A stretch of DNA of 64,000 nucleotides, taken from positions 279,026 to 343,025 of the forward strand of contig CAVQDH010000007.1 of the NCBI GenBank assembly GCA_963711215.1, in the 5' to 3' direction. A program made the position numbers and the translations under genes. The notes under the pieces were generated by a model. It was not told where the DNA came from. It saw only the letters and a program-made list of their open reading frames with translations, and searched no databases. Numbering within the stretch: position 1 is the first letter of the stretch; every line of letters begins with the position of its first letter. Shown one piece after another: positions 40,768 to 49,145 of this stretch. Origin of the DNA: WHUA01 sp963711215 (GTDB lineage Bacteria > Pseudomonadota > Alphaproteobacteria > UBA8366).

Positions 40768-41139
40768 TTCGATGGCTTCCATTTCCGCGTCGGTAAAGCC
40801 GAAATGGTGCCCGATCTCATGGACCAGGACATGGCGGACCACGTCGAACAGGTCCTCGCCGGTGCTTTCCGTATAGGCGAGCAGCGGCAGCCGGTAGAGA
40901 AAGATCATGTCGACGGTCTGGCGAACGTCGAACACGCTTCGCTGGTCGATCGGCAGGCCGTGATAGAGACCGAGAAGATCGTAAGGCAACTCCAGGCCGA
41001 GATCGACGCAGGTGCGCCGGTCGGGCAGGTCGACGACGCGGATCGCGACGCCGTCCACCTCGTCGCGCAGCGCCTTGGGGATCGCCGCGAAAGCCCGGTA
41101 GGCCAGGGCTTCGATTGCCGATGCGTCAAGTTTGTTCAT
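40756..41139 (-). CDS. Small zinc metallopeptidase family protein (minigluzincin/DUF1025-like)
   Basis: A 127-residue protein with the HExxH motif in HVLVHEIGHHFGFTDAEMEA at the C-terminus and a conserved run TVDMIFLYRLPLLAYT before it. The short form with HEIGHHFG matches the family annotated as metallopeptidase family protein. Proteolytic activity and substrate are not established. The ATG at 41139 gives the usual length. It converges on the glycosylase gene and is divergent from phhB. Confidence 0.88.
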   Translation of the reverse strand: MNKLDASAIEALAYRAFAAIPKALRDEVDGVAIRVVDLPDRRTCVDLGLELPYDLLGLYHGLPIDQRSVFDVRQTVDMIFLYRLPLLAYTESTGEDLFDVVRHVLVHEIGHHFGFTDAEMEAIEAEA

Positions 41140-41251
41140 GGTCCATGGCGCGTCGCAGCATAGCCTTCGGGAAGAGAACACGCCACAATGGCCATCGCCG
41201 CGGCATGGCCGCCGCACAGAGACGCTTTGCACACGGGACAGGATAGGGACC

Positions 41252-41542
41252 ATGGTCGAAAAGCTCAGCGCAGAGGCGCGCCGGCGCGCGCTGGAAAGTC
41301 TCCCGGAATGGAAGATGGTGGACGGGCGCGACGCAATCCAGCGACGGCTCAAGTTCGAGAACTTCAACGCGGCCTGGGGGTTCATGAGCCGTGTCGCCCT
41401 TCAGGCGGAGCGCATGGACCACCACCCGGAATGGTTCAACGTCTACTCCACCGTCGATATCACGCTCTCGACGCATGACTGCGGCGGCCTTAGCGAGAAA
41501 GACGTGACGCTTGCCCGCTTCATCGACTCTGCGGCGGCCTGA
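41252..41542 (+). CDS. phhB: 4a-hydroxytetrahydrobiopterin dehydratase (pterin-4a-carbinolamine dehydratase)
   Basis: A 96-residue PCD/DCoH-like protein. The signature DHHPEWFNVYSTVDITLSTH contains the catalytic His residues, followed by GGLSEKDVTLARFID. The start ATG at 41252 (MVEKLSAEARRRALESLP) gives the family length. It recycles the pterin cofactor of phenylalanine hydroxylase, but no phhA is in this window. It is six bases upstream of the Sel1-repeat gene on the same strand. Confidence 0.93.
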   Translation: MVEKLSAEARRRALESLPEWKMVDGRDAIQRRLKFENFNAAWGFMSRVALQAERMDHHPEWFNVYSTVDITLSTHDCGGLSEKDVTLARFIDSAAA

Positions 41543-41548
41543 GCCGGC

Positions 41549-42178
41549 ATGCATGCAGGCGCCAGGATGACGGCCGCGGGGCGCCGCCGCTTCGGGTTCG
41601 TCGTCGTTGCGCTGGTCGCATTCTGGGCCGGAGCCGCCGCGGCGCAGGATTTCGCCGCCGGCATGCGGGCCCATCTCGCGAAACACTATGGGGAATCGCG
41701 CCGGATATTTAATGCCTTGGCGGATGCCGGCAACGTGCGGGCGGAGTTCATGATGGGCTCGATCTACGAGCAGGGGCTCGGCGTGCCGAGGGATCTGGCG
41801 GCGGCGGCGCGCTGGTACCGGCTGGCGGCGGACGGCGGCAACGCATCGGCGCAATACAATCTCGGGATCTTCTACCAGTTCGGCAAAGGCGTCCCGAAGG
41901 ATCCCGTGGAAGCCGCGCGCTTGCTTCTCCAGGCGGCGGAGCAGGGGCATGGCCGCGCGCAGAACAACCTCAGCACCTTCTATTTCACCGGCATCGGCGT
42001 GCCGCGCGACCTCGTCGAAGCCTGGAAGTGGCTGACGCTGTCGGCGGAGGATCTGAAGGGCAAAGGGCGCGAGATCGCGCTGCAAAACCGGACCGTCATC
42101 GAGAGCGAGATGACGCCGGCACAGATCGAGACCGCGCGCCGCAGGGTCGCAGAATGGAAGCGCCGGCACGCGAAGTAA
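41549..42178 (+). CDS. Secreted Sel1-repeat (TPR-like) protein
   Basis: 209 residues. The N-terminal signal peptide (FGFVVVALVAFWAGAAAAQD) predicts a periplasmic location. Three consecutive Sel1-like repeats follow: AEFMMGSIYEQGLGVPRDLA, AQYNLGIFYQFGKGVPKDPV and AQNNLSTFYFTGIGVPRDLV. A basic C-terminal helix closes it (AQIETARRRVAEWKRRHAK). Sel1 repeats mediate protein-protein contacts; the partner is unknown. It is close behind phhB, but a functional link is doubtful. Confidence 0.9.
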   Translation: MHAGARMTAAGRRRFGFVVVALVAFWAGAAAAQDFAAGMRAHLAKHYGESRRIFNALADAGNVRAEFMMGSIYEQGLGVPRDLAAAARWYRLAADGGNASAQYNLGIFYQFGKGVPKDPVEAARLLLQAAEQGHGRAQNNLSTFYFTGIGVPRDLVEAWKWLTLSAEDLKGKGREIALQNRTVIESEMTPAQIETARRRVAEWKRRHAK

Positions 42179-42230
42179 GGGCTTGGCGGCGGCATGGCGC
42201 AAAGTGGCGAAGTGCCGGGCGGCGTCCCAT

Positions 42231-42614
42231 ATGACAGACATGCAAGGATTGCCGATAGAGCTGCCGTCGTCCCGCCCCGATGACGAACGGATCGTGCGAA
42301 CGGGGCTCTGGGCCAAGCTGCGCCGGGCGGCGGGCCGGATAGGCTTTGCCCAGGAAGCCGTGGCCGCCTATTTTTGCGCGATCGACCCGGCGACGCCGGC
42401 GCGGGTGAAGCTGATACTGCTATCCGCCTTGGCTTATTTCATCATGCCGGTGGACGCCATCCCCGATTTCGTTGCTGGCCTGGGCTTCACCGACGATGCC
42501 GCCGTCCTGTTCGCCGCCTGGCGCGCCGTCGGCTCCGAGATCACGGATACGCACCGGGAACGCGCCCGGGCCGTTCTGGAAGGCGGGATGCAGCCGGATG
42601 ACGCCGGCGCTTAA
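42231..42614 (+). CDS. YkvA family (DUF1232) protein
   Basis: A 127-residue protein with the DUF1232 core KLILLSALAYFIMPVDAIPD then FVAGLGFTDDAAVLFAAW, which forms a membrane-associated hairpin. The ATG at 42231 gives the standard N-terminus. Function is unknown across the family. It ends tail-to-tail with the EamA transporter, the stop codons overlapping by four bases. Confidence 0.88.
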   Translation: MTDMQGLPIELPSSRPDDERIVRTGLWAKLRRAAGRIGFAQEAVAAYFCAIDPATPARVKLILLSALAYFIMPVDAIPDFVAGLGFTDDAAVLFAAWRAVGSEITDTHRERARAVLEGGMQPDDAGA

Positions 42615-43597
42615 GGAACGCCGCTGATCTCCCTTTCCTGCGCGACCCGCGCTTCCCGGGCTTCGCGCCGGGCGATGTAGAAGGTCGAGCCGACGATCAA
42701 GGTGGCGCCGATGATCGTGTATGGATCGGGCACCTCAAAGAAGAAAACATAGCCCGCAAAGCCGGACAGGATCAGGCGCGTGTAGTCGAAAGGCATCACC
42801 GCGGTCGCCTCGCCGGCGCGCAGCCCGTTGATCAGGCAGGTGTGTCCGATGCTGAGCCCGGCGCCCACGAGCGCCATCTGGATCAGCTCCGGGTTGGTCG
42901 GGACCTTCCAAACCACGAGCGCCGGCGGCAGCGTCACGAAGGTCGGAATCAGGGTTCCCCAGAAAAGGATCGTGAGCGGCTTTTCGGTGACCGTCATCCG
43001 TTTGATCAGGACGACGCTCATGGCGACGAACAAGGCGTTGAGAACGGCGGCGACCGCCGCGGGGTTCGCATGCGGCCCGGGGCGGACCATCACGAGCACG
43101 CCAAGAAAGCCGACCACGGTCGCGAGAGACCGGCGCCAGCGGATCTTCTCATTGAGAAACAGCATGGCGAGAACAATGACCCAAAGCGACCGGGAAAAGC
43201 TGATGCCGGTCACGTCGGCCAGCGGCATATGCGTCAGCGCGTAAAAGATCGTCATCAAGGCGAGCGATCCGGTCAGGCCCCGCGCAAGATGAAAGTTCAT
43301 ACGGTTCGTGCGCAGAACATCCCAGCCGCCGGCGCGCCAGACGATCGGTAAAAGGAATAAAGTCCCAAACAGGCCGCGGAAGAACACCATCTGGAAGCTG
43401 TCGAGGGTGCTGCCCATATGCTTAATAAGGGCATTCGTCGCGGTGAAAATCACCGCGCTAATCAATATCCAGACTGCCCCCTGAACATTTCCGGGCAGGG
43501 AGCCGAGGCGCGCAGCAATTCGTTCCATTCCGCGGTGAAATTCCTCGACGTCAATAGAGGGCATGCCCTGCAGCTCAGACGCGGCGGGACATATCAC
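42611..43597 (-). CDS. DMT superfamily (EamA) transporter
   Basis: A ten-helix drug/metabolite transporter of up to 328 residues with two EamA repeats. The first begins AVWILISAVIFTATNALIKH and has FFRGLFGTLFLLPIVW, while the second contains TVTEKPLTILFWGTLIPTFV and AVMPFDYTRLILSGFAGYVF. Likely substrates are amino acids, nucleosides or related metabolites, but none can be named. The exact start is uncertain, since several in-frame ATGs (for example MERIAARLG) precede the first helix. The 5' end faces acetoacetyl-CoA synthetase across about 150 bases. Confidence 0.92.
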   Translation of the reverse strand: MICPAASELQGMPSIDVEEFHRGMERIAARLGSLPGNVQGAVWILISAVIFTATNALIKHMGSTLDSFQMVFFRGLFGTLFLLPIVWRAGGWDVLRTNRMNFHLARGLTGSLALMTIFYALTHMPLADVTGISFSRSLWVIVLAMLFLNEKIRWRRSLATVVGFLGVLVMVRPGPHANPAAVAAVLNALFVAMSVVLIKRMTVTEKPLTILFWGTLIPTFVTLPPALVVWKVPTNPELIQMALVGAGLSIGHTCLINGLRAGEATAVMPFDYTRLILSGFAGYVFFFEVPDPYTIIGATLIVGSTFYIARREAREARVAQEREISGVP

Positions 43598-43747
43598 ACC
43601 GGGGCTGGATTTGGAATTGTAATTCGCATCGCGAGTTCAACTGATTCTTAACGATTTTTAGCGACCCCGTGTTTTCTGCGATCGACGTTTCGTTTATACC
43701 ATGCCCCCTGAGGGAACGTCCTGCAGAATGGCAATTCGGAGGCGACG

Positions 43748-45703
43748 GTGACATCACCACTTTGGCGACCTTCCGACGAGAAAATCGCGTCCACCAATCT
43801 CACGGCCTTTATCCGGTTTCTCGAGGACCGTACGGGACTGGCTTTCGACGGCTATCCGGCACTTCACCGCTTCTCCGTCGACCATATGGATGCGTTTTGG
43901 AGTGCGGTTTGGGAATTCTGCGGTGTCGTCTCGTCCTTTCGCGGCGGGCCGGTGCTGATAAACCCGACGACGATGCCGGGCGCCCGCTTTTTTCCGGAGG
44001 CCAAGCTCAATTTTGCCGAAAACCTGCTGCGGCGGCGTGACGACGCGGCAGCGATCATTTTCCGGGCCGAAGACAAGGTGGAGCGTACGCTCTCCTGGCG
44101 CCAGCTCCATGACAGTGTCGGGCGCATGGCGCAGGCCTTGCGCGCGGTCGGCGTGAAGCCGGGTGACCGTTGCGCCGGTTTCGTGCCGAATGCGCCCGAG
44201 TCGGTGATCGCGATGCTCGCGGCCGCTTCGATCGGGGCCGTCTGGACATCCTGCTCGCCGGATTTCGGTGCGCAGGGCGTGCTCGACCGGTTCGGCCAGG
44301 TCGAGCCGAAGATCCTCTTTGCCTGCGACGGCTATTACTACAACGGCAAATGGATCGATACGCTCGAGCGGGTCGCCGGCGTCGCGCAAAAGCTGCCGTC
44401 CCTGGAACGCGTGGTGCTGTTTTCGATCGGCGGCGGACGGCCGGGCCGATCGGCGATCCCCGGCGCGGTCGCCTGGGACGATTTCGCCGCGGCAGGCGCC
44501 GACGGGGACATCGATTTCGCCCAATTGCCCTTTGGCCATCCGCTCTACATTCTCTATTCCTCGGGTACGACCGGCGTGCCCAAATGCATCGTCCATTCCG
44601 CCGGCGGCACGCTGCTCAAGCATCTCGAGGAGCAGCGCCTGCAATGCGACATCAAGCGGGACGACCGGGTCTTCTATTTCACGACCTGCGGCTGGATGAT
44701 GTGGAACTGGCTGATGAGCGCGCTGGCGAGCGAGGCCACGCTGGTGCTGTACGACGGCTCGCCCTTCGCGCCCAACCCCAACGTGCTGTTCGATTATGCC
44801 GACGCCGCCGGAATCACCTTCTTCGGCACCTCGGCGAAATACATCGACGCGCTCTCCAACCAGAATCTGGAGCCCCGGAAAACGCATGACCTGCGGACGA
44901 TCCGGACGATCGCTTCGACCGGCTCGCCGCTGGTGCCGGAAAGCTTCGACTACGTCTACCGGGCCGTCAAAGAGGACGTCTGCCTGTCGTCGATCTCGGG
45001 CGGCACCGACATCGTCGGCTGCTTCGTCGGCGGCAACCCGAACGGCCCGGTCTGGCGCGGCGAGATCCAAGGCCCGATGCTCGGCATGAGCGTCGACGTC
45101 TTCTCCGAAGACGGCAAAAGCATGCACGGCGAAAAGGGCGAGCTGGTCTGCACCAGGCCGTTTCCCTCGATGCCGGTGCGGTTCTGGAACGACGAAGACG
45201 GCGCCCGCTACCGCGCCGCCTATTTCGAGCGGTTCCCGGGCGTCTGGTGCCACGGCGATTTCGTCGCCTGGACCGAGCATGGCGGCATGGTCATCTACGG
45301 GCGGTCCGATGCGACCTTGAATCCGGGCGGCGTGCGGATCGGCACGGCGGAGATCTACCGCCAGGCCGAAGCCTTCGAGGAGGTCGAGGAAGCGCTCTGC
45401 ATCGGCCAGCAGTGGCAGCACGACACCCGCGTCATCCTGTTCCTGCGGCTCAAGCCGGGCGCTGCGCTCAGTCCGGATTTGATCGACCGCATCCGCAAGC
45501 GCATCCGCGAGAACTGCTCGCCGCGCCACGTACCGGCCAAGGTGGTCGCCGTCGGCGATATTCCGCGCACGAAATCGGGCAAGATCACCGAGCTGGCGGT
45601 GCGCGACGTCGTCGAAGGCCGGCCGGTCAAGAACAAGGAAGCGCTGGCGAACCCGGAAGCGCTCGAGCTGTTCGCCGGGATCAAGGAGCTGCAGGAGCCG
45701 TGA
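43748..45703 (+). CDS. Acetoacetate-CoA ligase (acetoacetyl-CoA synthetase)
   Basis: A 651-residue ANL-superfamily enzyme that activates acetoacetate with ATP and CoA, linked to PHB or ketone-body use. The N-terminal ACAS-like helix (DHMDAFWSAVWEFCGVVSSF) and LNFAENLLRRRDDAAAIIFR are followed by the ATP loop LYILYSSGTTGVPKCIVHSA, then SSISGGTDIVGCFVGGNPNG, YGRSDATLNPGGVRIGTAEI and the catalytic lysine region PRTKSGKITELAVRDVVEG. The GTG at 43748 gives the family N-terminus. It overlaps the aminotransferase start by GTGA. Confidence 0.96.
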   Translation: MTSPLWRPSDEKIASTNLTAFIRFLEDRTGLAFDGYPALHRFSVDHMDAFWSAVWEFCGVVSSFRGGPVLINPTTMPGARFFPEAKLNFAENLLRRRDDAAAIIFRAEDKVERTLSWRQLHDSVGRMAQALRAVGVKPGDRCAGFVPNAPESVIAMLAAASIGAVWTSCSPDFGAQGVLDRFGQVEPKILFACDGYYYNGKWIDTLERVAGVAQKLPSLERVVLFSIGGGRPGRSAIPGAVAWDDFAAAGADGDIDFAQLPFGHPLYILYSSGTTGVPKCIVHSAGGTLLKHLEEQRLQCDIKRDDRVFYFTTCGWMMWNWLMSALASEATLVLYDGSPFAPNPNVLFDYADAAGITFFGTSAKYIDALSNQNLEPRKTHDLRTIRTIASTGSPLVPESFDYVYRAVKEDVCLSSISGGTDIVGCFVGGNPNGPVWRGEIQGPMLGMSVDVFSEDGKSMHGEKGELVCTRPFPSMPVRFWNDEDGARYRAAYFERFPGVWCHGDFVAWTEHGGMVIYGRSDATLNPGGVRIGTAEIYRQAEAFEEVEEALCIGQQWQHDTRVILFLRLKPGAALSPDLIDRIRKRIRENCSPRHVPAKVVAVGDIPRTKSGKITELAVRDVVEGRPVKNKEALANPEALELFAGIKELQEP

Positions 45704-46878
45704 CGGCGTCCCGCCGGGGGCGTGAAGCTGCGCCGATTCGCGCGCGCATCCGCGATCTCGAGACGCAGCAGATTCTCCAGGTTTCCCAGCTCGCGCTCAA
45801 CGACCCGAAGGTCATTCCGTTGTGGTATGGCGAGTCCGACGTGGCGACGCCGGATTTCATCAACCGCGCGGCCGCCGCCGCGCTTGCCGCCGGGCATACC
45901 TTCTACACCTACAAGCAGGGCATTCCCGAGCTGCGTGCCGCCTTGGCGGATTACGCGCGTGGCCTCTATGGCATCGCCATGCCGGCGGAGCGGATCACCG
46001 TCACCTCGTCGGGCATGACGGGCATCATGATGGTGATGCAGATGCTGATCGATGCCGGCGACAACGCGGTCGTGGTCGGCCCGGTCTGGCCCAACGCGCG
46101 GGCCGCGGTCGAGATCATGGGCGGCGAGCCGCGCACCGTCGCGCTGCGCTTCGGCAACGGCGGCTGGGCGCTCGACGTGGAAGAGGTGATGGCCCGCTGC
46201 GACGCGCGCACCCGCGCGGTCTTCGTCAACTCGCCGGGCAACCCGACCGGGTGGATGATGCCGCGCGCACAGCAGGAGGCGTTGCTCGCGGCCTGTCGCG
46301 CGCGGGGCATCTGGATCATTGCCGACGAAGTCTATGCCCGCATCGTCTATGACCGCCGCGCCGCGCCGTCCTTTCTCGAAATCGCCGAGCCGGACGACCT
46401 GCTCATCGTCATCAACAGCTTCTCGAAATCCTGGGCGATGACCGGCTGGCGGCTCGGCTGGCTGACGCATCCGCTCGCCGCGGGCGGCTATCTCGCCAAC
46501 CTGGTCGAGTTCAATACCAGCGGAACGCCGGCTTTCCTGCAGCATGCGGGCGTCACCGCGGTACGCGAGGGCGAAGCCGTGGTGGCGTCCATGGTGGAGC
46601 GCTGCCGGGTGGGACGGGAGGTGATCGGCCGTTGCCTCGCCGCCTTGCCGCGCGTCCGCTACAGCCCGCCCGACGCCGCCTTCTACGCCTTCTTCGCCGT
46701 GGAGGGCATGGCGAACAGCCTCGACTTCGCCAAACGGCTGGTGCACGAGGCCGGGGTCGGCCTGGCGCCCGGCACCGCTTTCGGGCCGGAAGGCGAGGGC
46801 TTTCTCCGGCTTTGCTTCGCCCGCGCGCCGGAAACGCTGGAAGCGGCGGCGGACCAACTCGCCGGCGCGCTTCGCTGA
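45700..46878 (+). CDS. PLP-dependent class I/II aminotransferase
   Basis: A 392-residue fold-type I aminotransferase of the aspartate/aromatic aminotransferase group. IPLWYGESDVATPDFINRAA at the N-terminus, YTYKQGIPELRAAL, NSPGNPTGWMMPRAQQEALL, IADEVYARIVYD, the PLP-lysine motif INSFSKSWAMTGWRLGWLT and LRLCFARAPETLEAA are all present. The GTG at 45700 overlaps the preceding ligase stop, giving coupled translation. The amino-acid substrate is unknown, and the coupling to acetoacetyl-CoA synthetase does not define one. It ends 6 bases from a convergent oxidoreductase. Confidence 0.93.
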   Translation: MTASRRGREAAPIRARIRDLETQQILQVSQLALNDPKVIPLWYGESDVATPDFINRAAAAALAAGHTFYTYKQGIPELRAALADYARGLYGIAMPAERITVTSSGMTGIMMVMQMLIDAGDNAVVVGPVWPNARAAVEIMGGEPRTVALRFGNGGWALDVEEVMARCDARTRAVFVNSPGNPTGWMMPRAQQEALLAACRARGIWIIADEVYARIVYDRRAAPSFLEIAEPDDLLIVINSFSKSWAMTGWRLGWLTHPLAAGGYLANLVEFNTSGTPAFLQHAGVTAVREGEAVVASMVERCRVGREVIGRCLAALPRVRYSPPDAAFYAFFAVEGMANSLDFAKRLVHEAGVGLAPGTAFGPEGEGFLRLCFARAPETLEAAADQLAGALR

Positions 46879-46884
46879 CGCGCG

Positions 46885-47856
46885 CTATCGTACCTCGATG
46901 ATCACCTTGCCGGTGGATTTGCGCGCCAGCAGCGCATTGAGCGCTTCCTTCGTGCGATCGAGTGGAAAGGTGAAGCTGATATGCGGCTTCAGCTTGCCCT
47001 CGGCGTACCAGCGGCAGATCTCCTCGAGCGTGCGGCGCATCACCGCCGGTTGCTCGAAGCGGTAGCTGCTGAAGGAATAGCCGATCGCCGAGATATTCTT
47101 CACCAGCAAATAGTTGGCGGCGATCTGCGGGATGTCGCCGCTGGCGAAGCCGAGCGTGATCAGCCGGCCCTCGAAATTGAGGCAGCGCAAAGCCGCGCGT
47201 GACGCGTCGCCGCCGACCGGGTCGTAGACGACATCGACGCCGCCGGTGAGCTGCTTGACCCGCTCGCGGATGTCCTCCTTGGCATAATCGATCAGGTGGT
47301 CCGCGCCGCGCGAGCGGGCGACCTCGAGCTTCTCGGCGCTGCTGGCGCAGGCGATGACGGTGGCGCCCAGCGCCTTGCCGACCTCGACGGCGGTGAGGCC
47401 GACCCCGCCCGAAGCGCCGAGCACGAGCAGGACTTCGCCGGCGCTTGAGCTGCGTCCGATGGGTGAGCGCCAGGTGGCTGGTGCCGTAGGCGATCGGAAA
47501 GGCCGCGCCCGTCTTGTAGTCCATCCCGTCCGGCATGTGCACGACATGGCCGGCGTCGATCACCGCTTCCTCCGCATAGGCGCCGAAGCGCATCGGGGCG
47601 AGGACCGGTCGCCGGGCTTGAACCCGCTCACGCCGTCGCCGACCGCGATCACGTCGCCGGCCGCCTCCATCCCGGGCGTGAAGGGCAGCGGCGGCTTGTG
47701 CTGATAGCTTCCCTTGATCATCAGCGTGTCGGCGAAGTTCACGCCAGCGGCGTGCACCGCGACGCGGATCTCGCCCGGCCCCGGTTCCGGAGAAGGAATG
47801 TCCTCGAGCTTGAGGGCGTCGAGCCCGCCGAGCTGGTGAATCCGTATCGCGCGCAT
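46885..47856 (-). CDS. NADPH:quinone oxidoreductase (zinc-less MDR family), two frame breaks
   Basis: A medium-chain reductase of about 323 residues when repaired. The N-terminal catalytic domain (IRIHQLGGLDALKLEDIPSP, GVNFADTLMIKGSYQ, TPGMEAAGDVIAVGDGVSGF) is in one frame. A second segment (MRFGAYAEEAVIDAGHVVHM, GMDYKTGAAFPIAYGTSHLA) is in another. The nucleotide-binding domain (VLLVLGASGGVGLTAVEVGK, VVYDPVGGDASRAALRCL) is in a third. The breaks are near 47605-47612 (one base missing) and 47436-47450 (one extra). Without catalytic zinc ligands it fits the QOR branch, which reduces quinones or 2-enones with NADPH. It converges on the aminotransferase gene. Confidence 0.9.
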
Positions 47857-47943
47857 GGTGCCGTCCTGTCGGTGATTTTCCGGCCGCGTCGGCGGCCCGC
47901 GCAAAACTTGCCTTGCAGCGCGGACGGATGCAAGTTTGCCTCC

Positions 47944-48474
47944 ATGCGGGGGTATTTCGGGTTGGGCGTCGAGGGCATCTCCAAGCCCATGAACGCCGGC
48001 AGTCTGTTTCGCACGGCGCACGCCTTCGGCGCGGATTTCGTGTTCGCCATCGCGCCGGACGTGAATTTGCGCATGATCCGCAAGGCCGATACGTCCGAGA
48101 CGGCCAAGCACGTGCCGCTCTACGAATATCCGACGGTCGAGGCGCTGCAGCTGCCGCGCGGCTGCCAGCTCGTGGGTCTCGAATTGCTGGACGACGCCAT
48201 CGACCTGCCGAGCTTCACCCACCCGGAGCGCGCCGCCTATGTGCTCGGGTCCGAGCGCGGCACTTTGTCGCCCGCGCTGCTTGCCCGCTGCAGCCATGTC
48301 GTGCGCATTCCGACCCGGTTCTGCGTCAATATCGCCGTCGCCGCGGCAATCCTGCTGTACGACCGGATGATCACGCACCGGCGTTTCGCGCCGCGCCCCA
48401 CGGGATCGGGCGGGCCGGTCGAGGCGCTGCCGCCGCATGTCCACGGCGGACGATTTACCCGGCGGGACCGCTGA
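47944..48474 (+). CDS. SpoU-family (TrmH-like) RNA methyltransferase
   Basis: 176 residues of the SPOUT 2'-O-methyltransferase class. Motif 1 is PMNAGSLFRTAHAFGAD, motif 2 is YVLGSERGTLSP, and the motif-3 equivalent is IPTRFCVNIAVAAAILLYDR, which folds into the trefoil knot. Motif 3 departs from the usual PM-x-G-x-x-SLN pattern, so activity on a standard tRNA site should not be assumed. Similar short proteins are annotated only as RNA methyltransferase in alphaproteobacteria. The ATG at 47944 lies divergent from the quinone oxidoreductase. Confidence 0.87.
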   Translation: MRGYFGLGVEGISKPMNAGSLFRTAHAFGADFVFAIAPDVNLRMIRKADTSETAKHVPLYEYPTVEALQLPRGCQLVGLELLDDAIDLPSFTHPERAAYVLGSERGTLSPALLARCSHVVRIPTRFCVNIAVAAAILLYDRMITHRRFAPRPTGSGGPVEALPPHVHGGRFTRRDR

Positions 48475-48536
48475 TCCGTGCGTCCTCGGGAAGGAGGGCC
48501 TTGGCAAGTCGACCGAATTCTTTGTATTGAGAGGTC

Positions 48537-49061
48537 ATGAAAGTATTACGCCGTAAGTACATCCTATCTTTCCTCGTCCTATCCTTCGTGTTCGGCCCTG
48601 CCGTCGGCGCTGCCGCGGCGGACAAGGTCCTCGGGCTCTATGATGATTGGGGCGCGCAGACCTTCACCGAGGGCAAGAACACCGGATGCTCGATGTGGAG
48701 CCAGCCGACGAAGGACAAGGGCAAATACAAGCAGCGCGGCCCGATCTACGCGTATGTCACGCATCGCCCGTGGGACAAGCGCCTCAACGAGGTCAGCATC
48801 GCGGCCGGCTATACCTACAAGAAGGACAGCACGGTTCAGGTTCGCATCGGCAACGAGAAATTCGCGCTTTTCACCGATGGCAACACCGCCTGGAGCCGGT
48901 CGTCCAAGGACGACAAGAAGCTCGTGGACGCCATGCGGCGCGGCAGCTCCATGGTCGTGACCGGCACGTCGAGTAAGGGCACGCAGACCATCGACAACTA
49001 TTCGCTGAACGGCTTCACCAAGGCCTATGAGGCGATCGGCAAGGCTTGCAAGGTGAAATAA
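48537..49061 (+). CDS. Invasion-associated locus B (IalB)-like secreted protein
   Basis: 174 residues. The N-terminal signal peptide (KYILSFLVLSFVFGPAVGAA) is followed by LGLYDDWGAQTFTEGKNTGC and VQVRIGNEKFALFTDGNTAW, typical of the IalB family fold. Two cysteines (GC near residue 51 and GKAC near 171) may form a disulfide in the periplasm. In Bartonella IalB aids erythrocyte invasion, but free-living alphaproteobacteria carry many homologues of unknown role. It is a monocistronic gene between the methyltransferase and rlmN. Confidence 0.85.
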   Translation: MKVLRRKYILSFLVLSFVFGPAVGAAAADKVLGLYDDWGAQTFTEGKNTGCSMWSQPTKDKGKYKQRGPIYAYVTHRPWDKRLNEVSIAAGYTYKKDSTVQVRIGNEKFALFTDGNTAWSRSSKDDKKLVDAMRRGSSMVVTGTSSKGTQTIDNYSLNGFTKAYEAIGKACKVK

Positions 49062-49107
49062 CCCCCCGTCGCGGCGGACAGGTCCCCTTTCCGGCAGGGG
49101 AAAAGCA

Positions 49108-49136
49108 TTGGCGGAACGGCGCGGTCGCCCTATATC
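49108..49136 (+). promoter_or_regulatory. Putative promoter of rlmN, nearly leaderless
   Basis: TTGGCG, 17-base spacer, TATATC. Its -10 ends only nine bases before the ATG at 49146, so a transcript started there would have little or no 5' leader. No Shine-Dalgarno sequence lies directly before the ATG, in keeping with that. Hexamer fit is moderate. Confidence 0.4.
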
Positions 49137-49145
49137 ATCGGCGCG

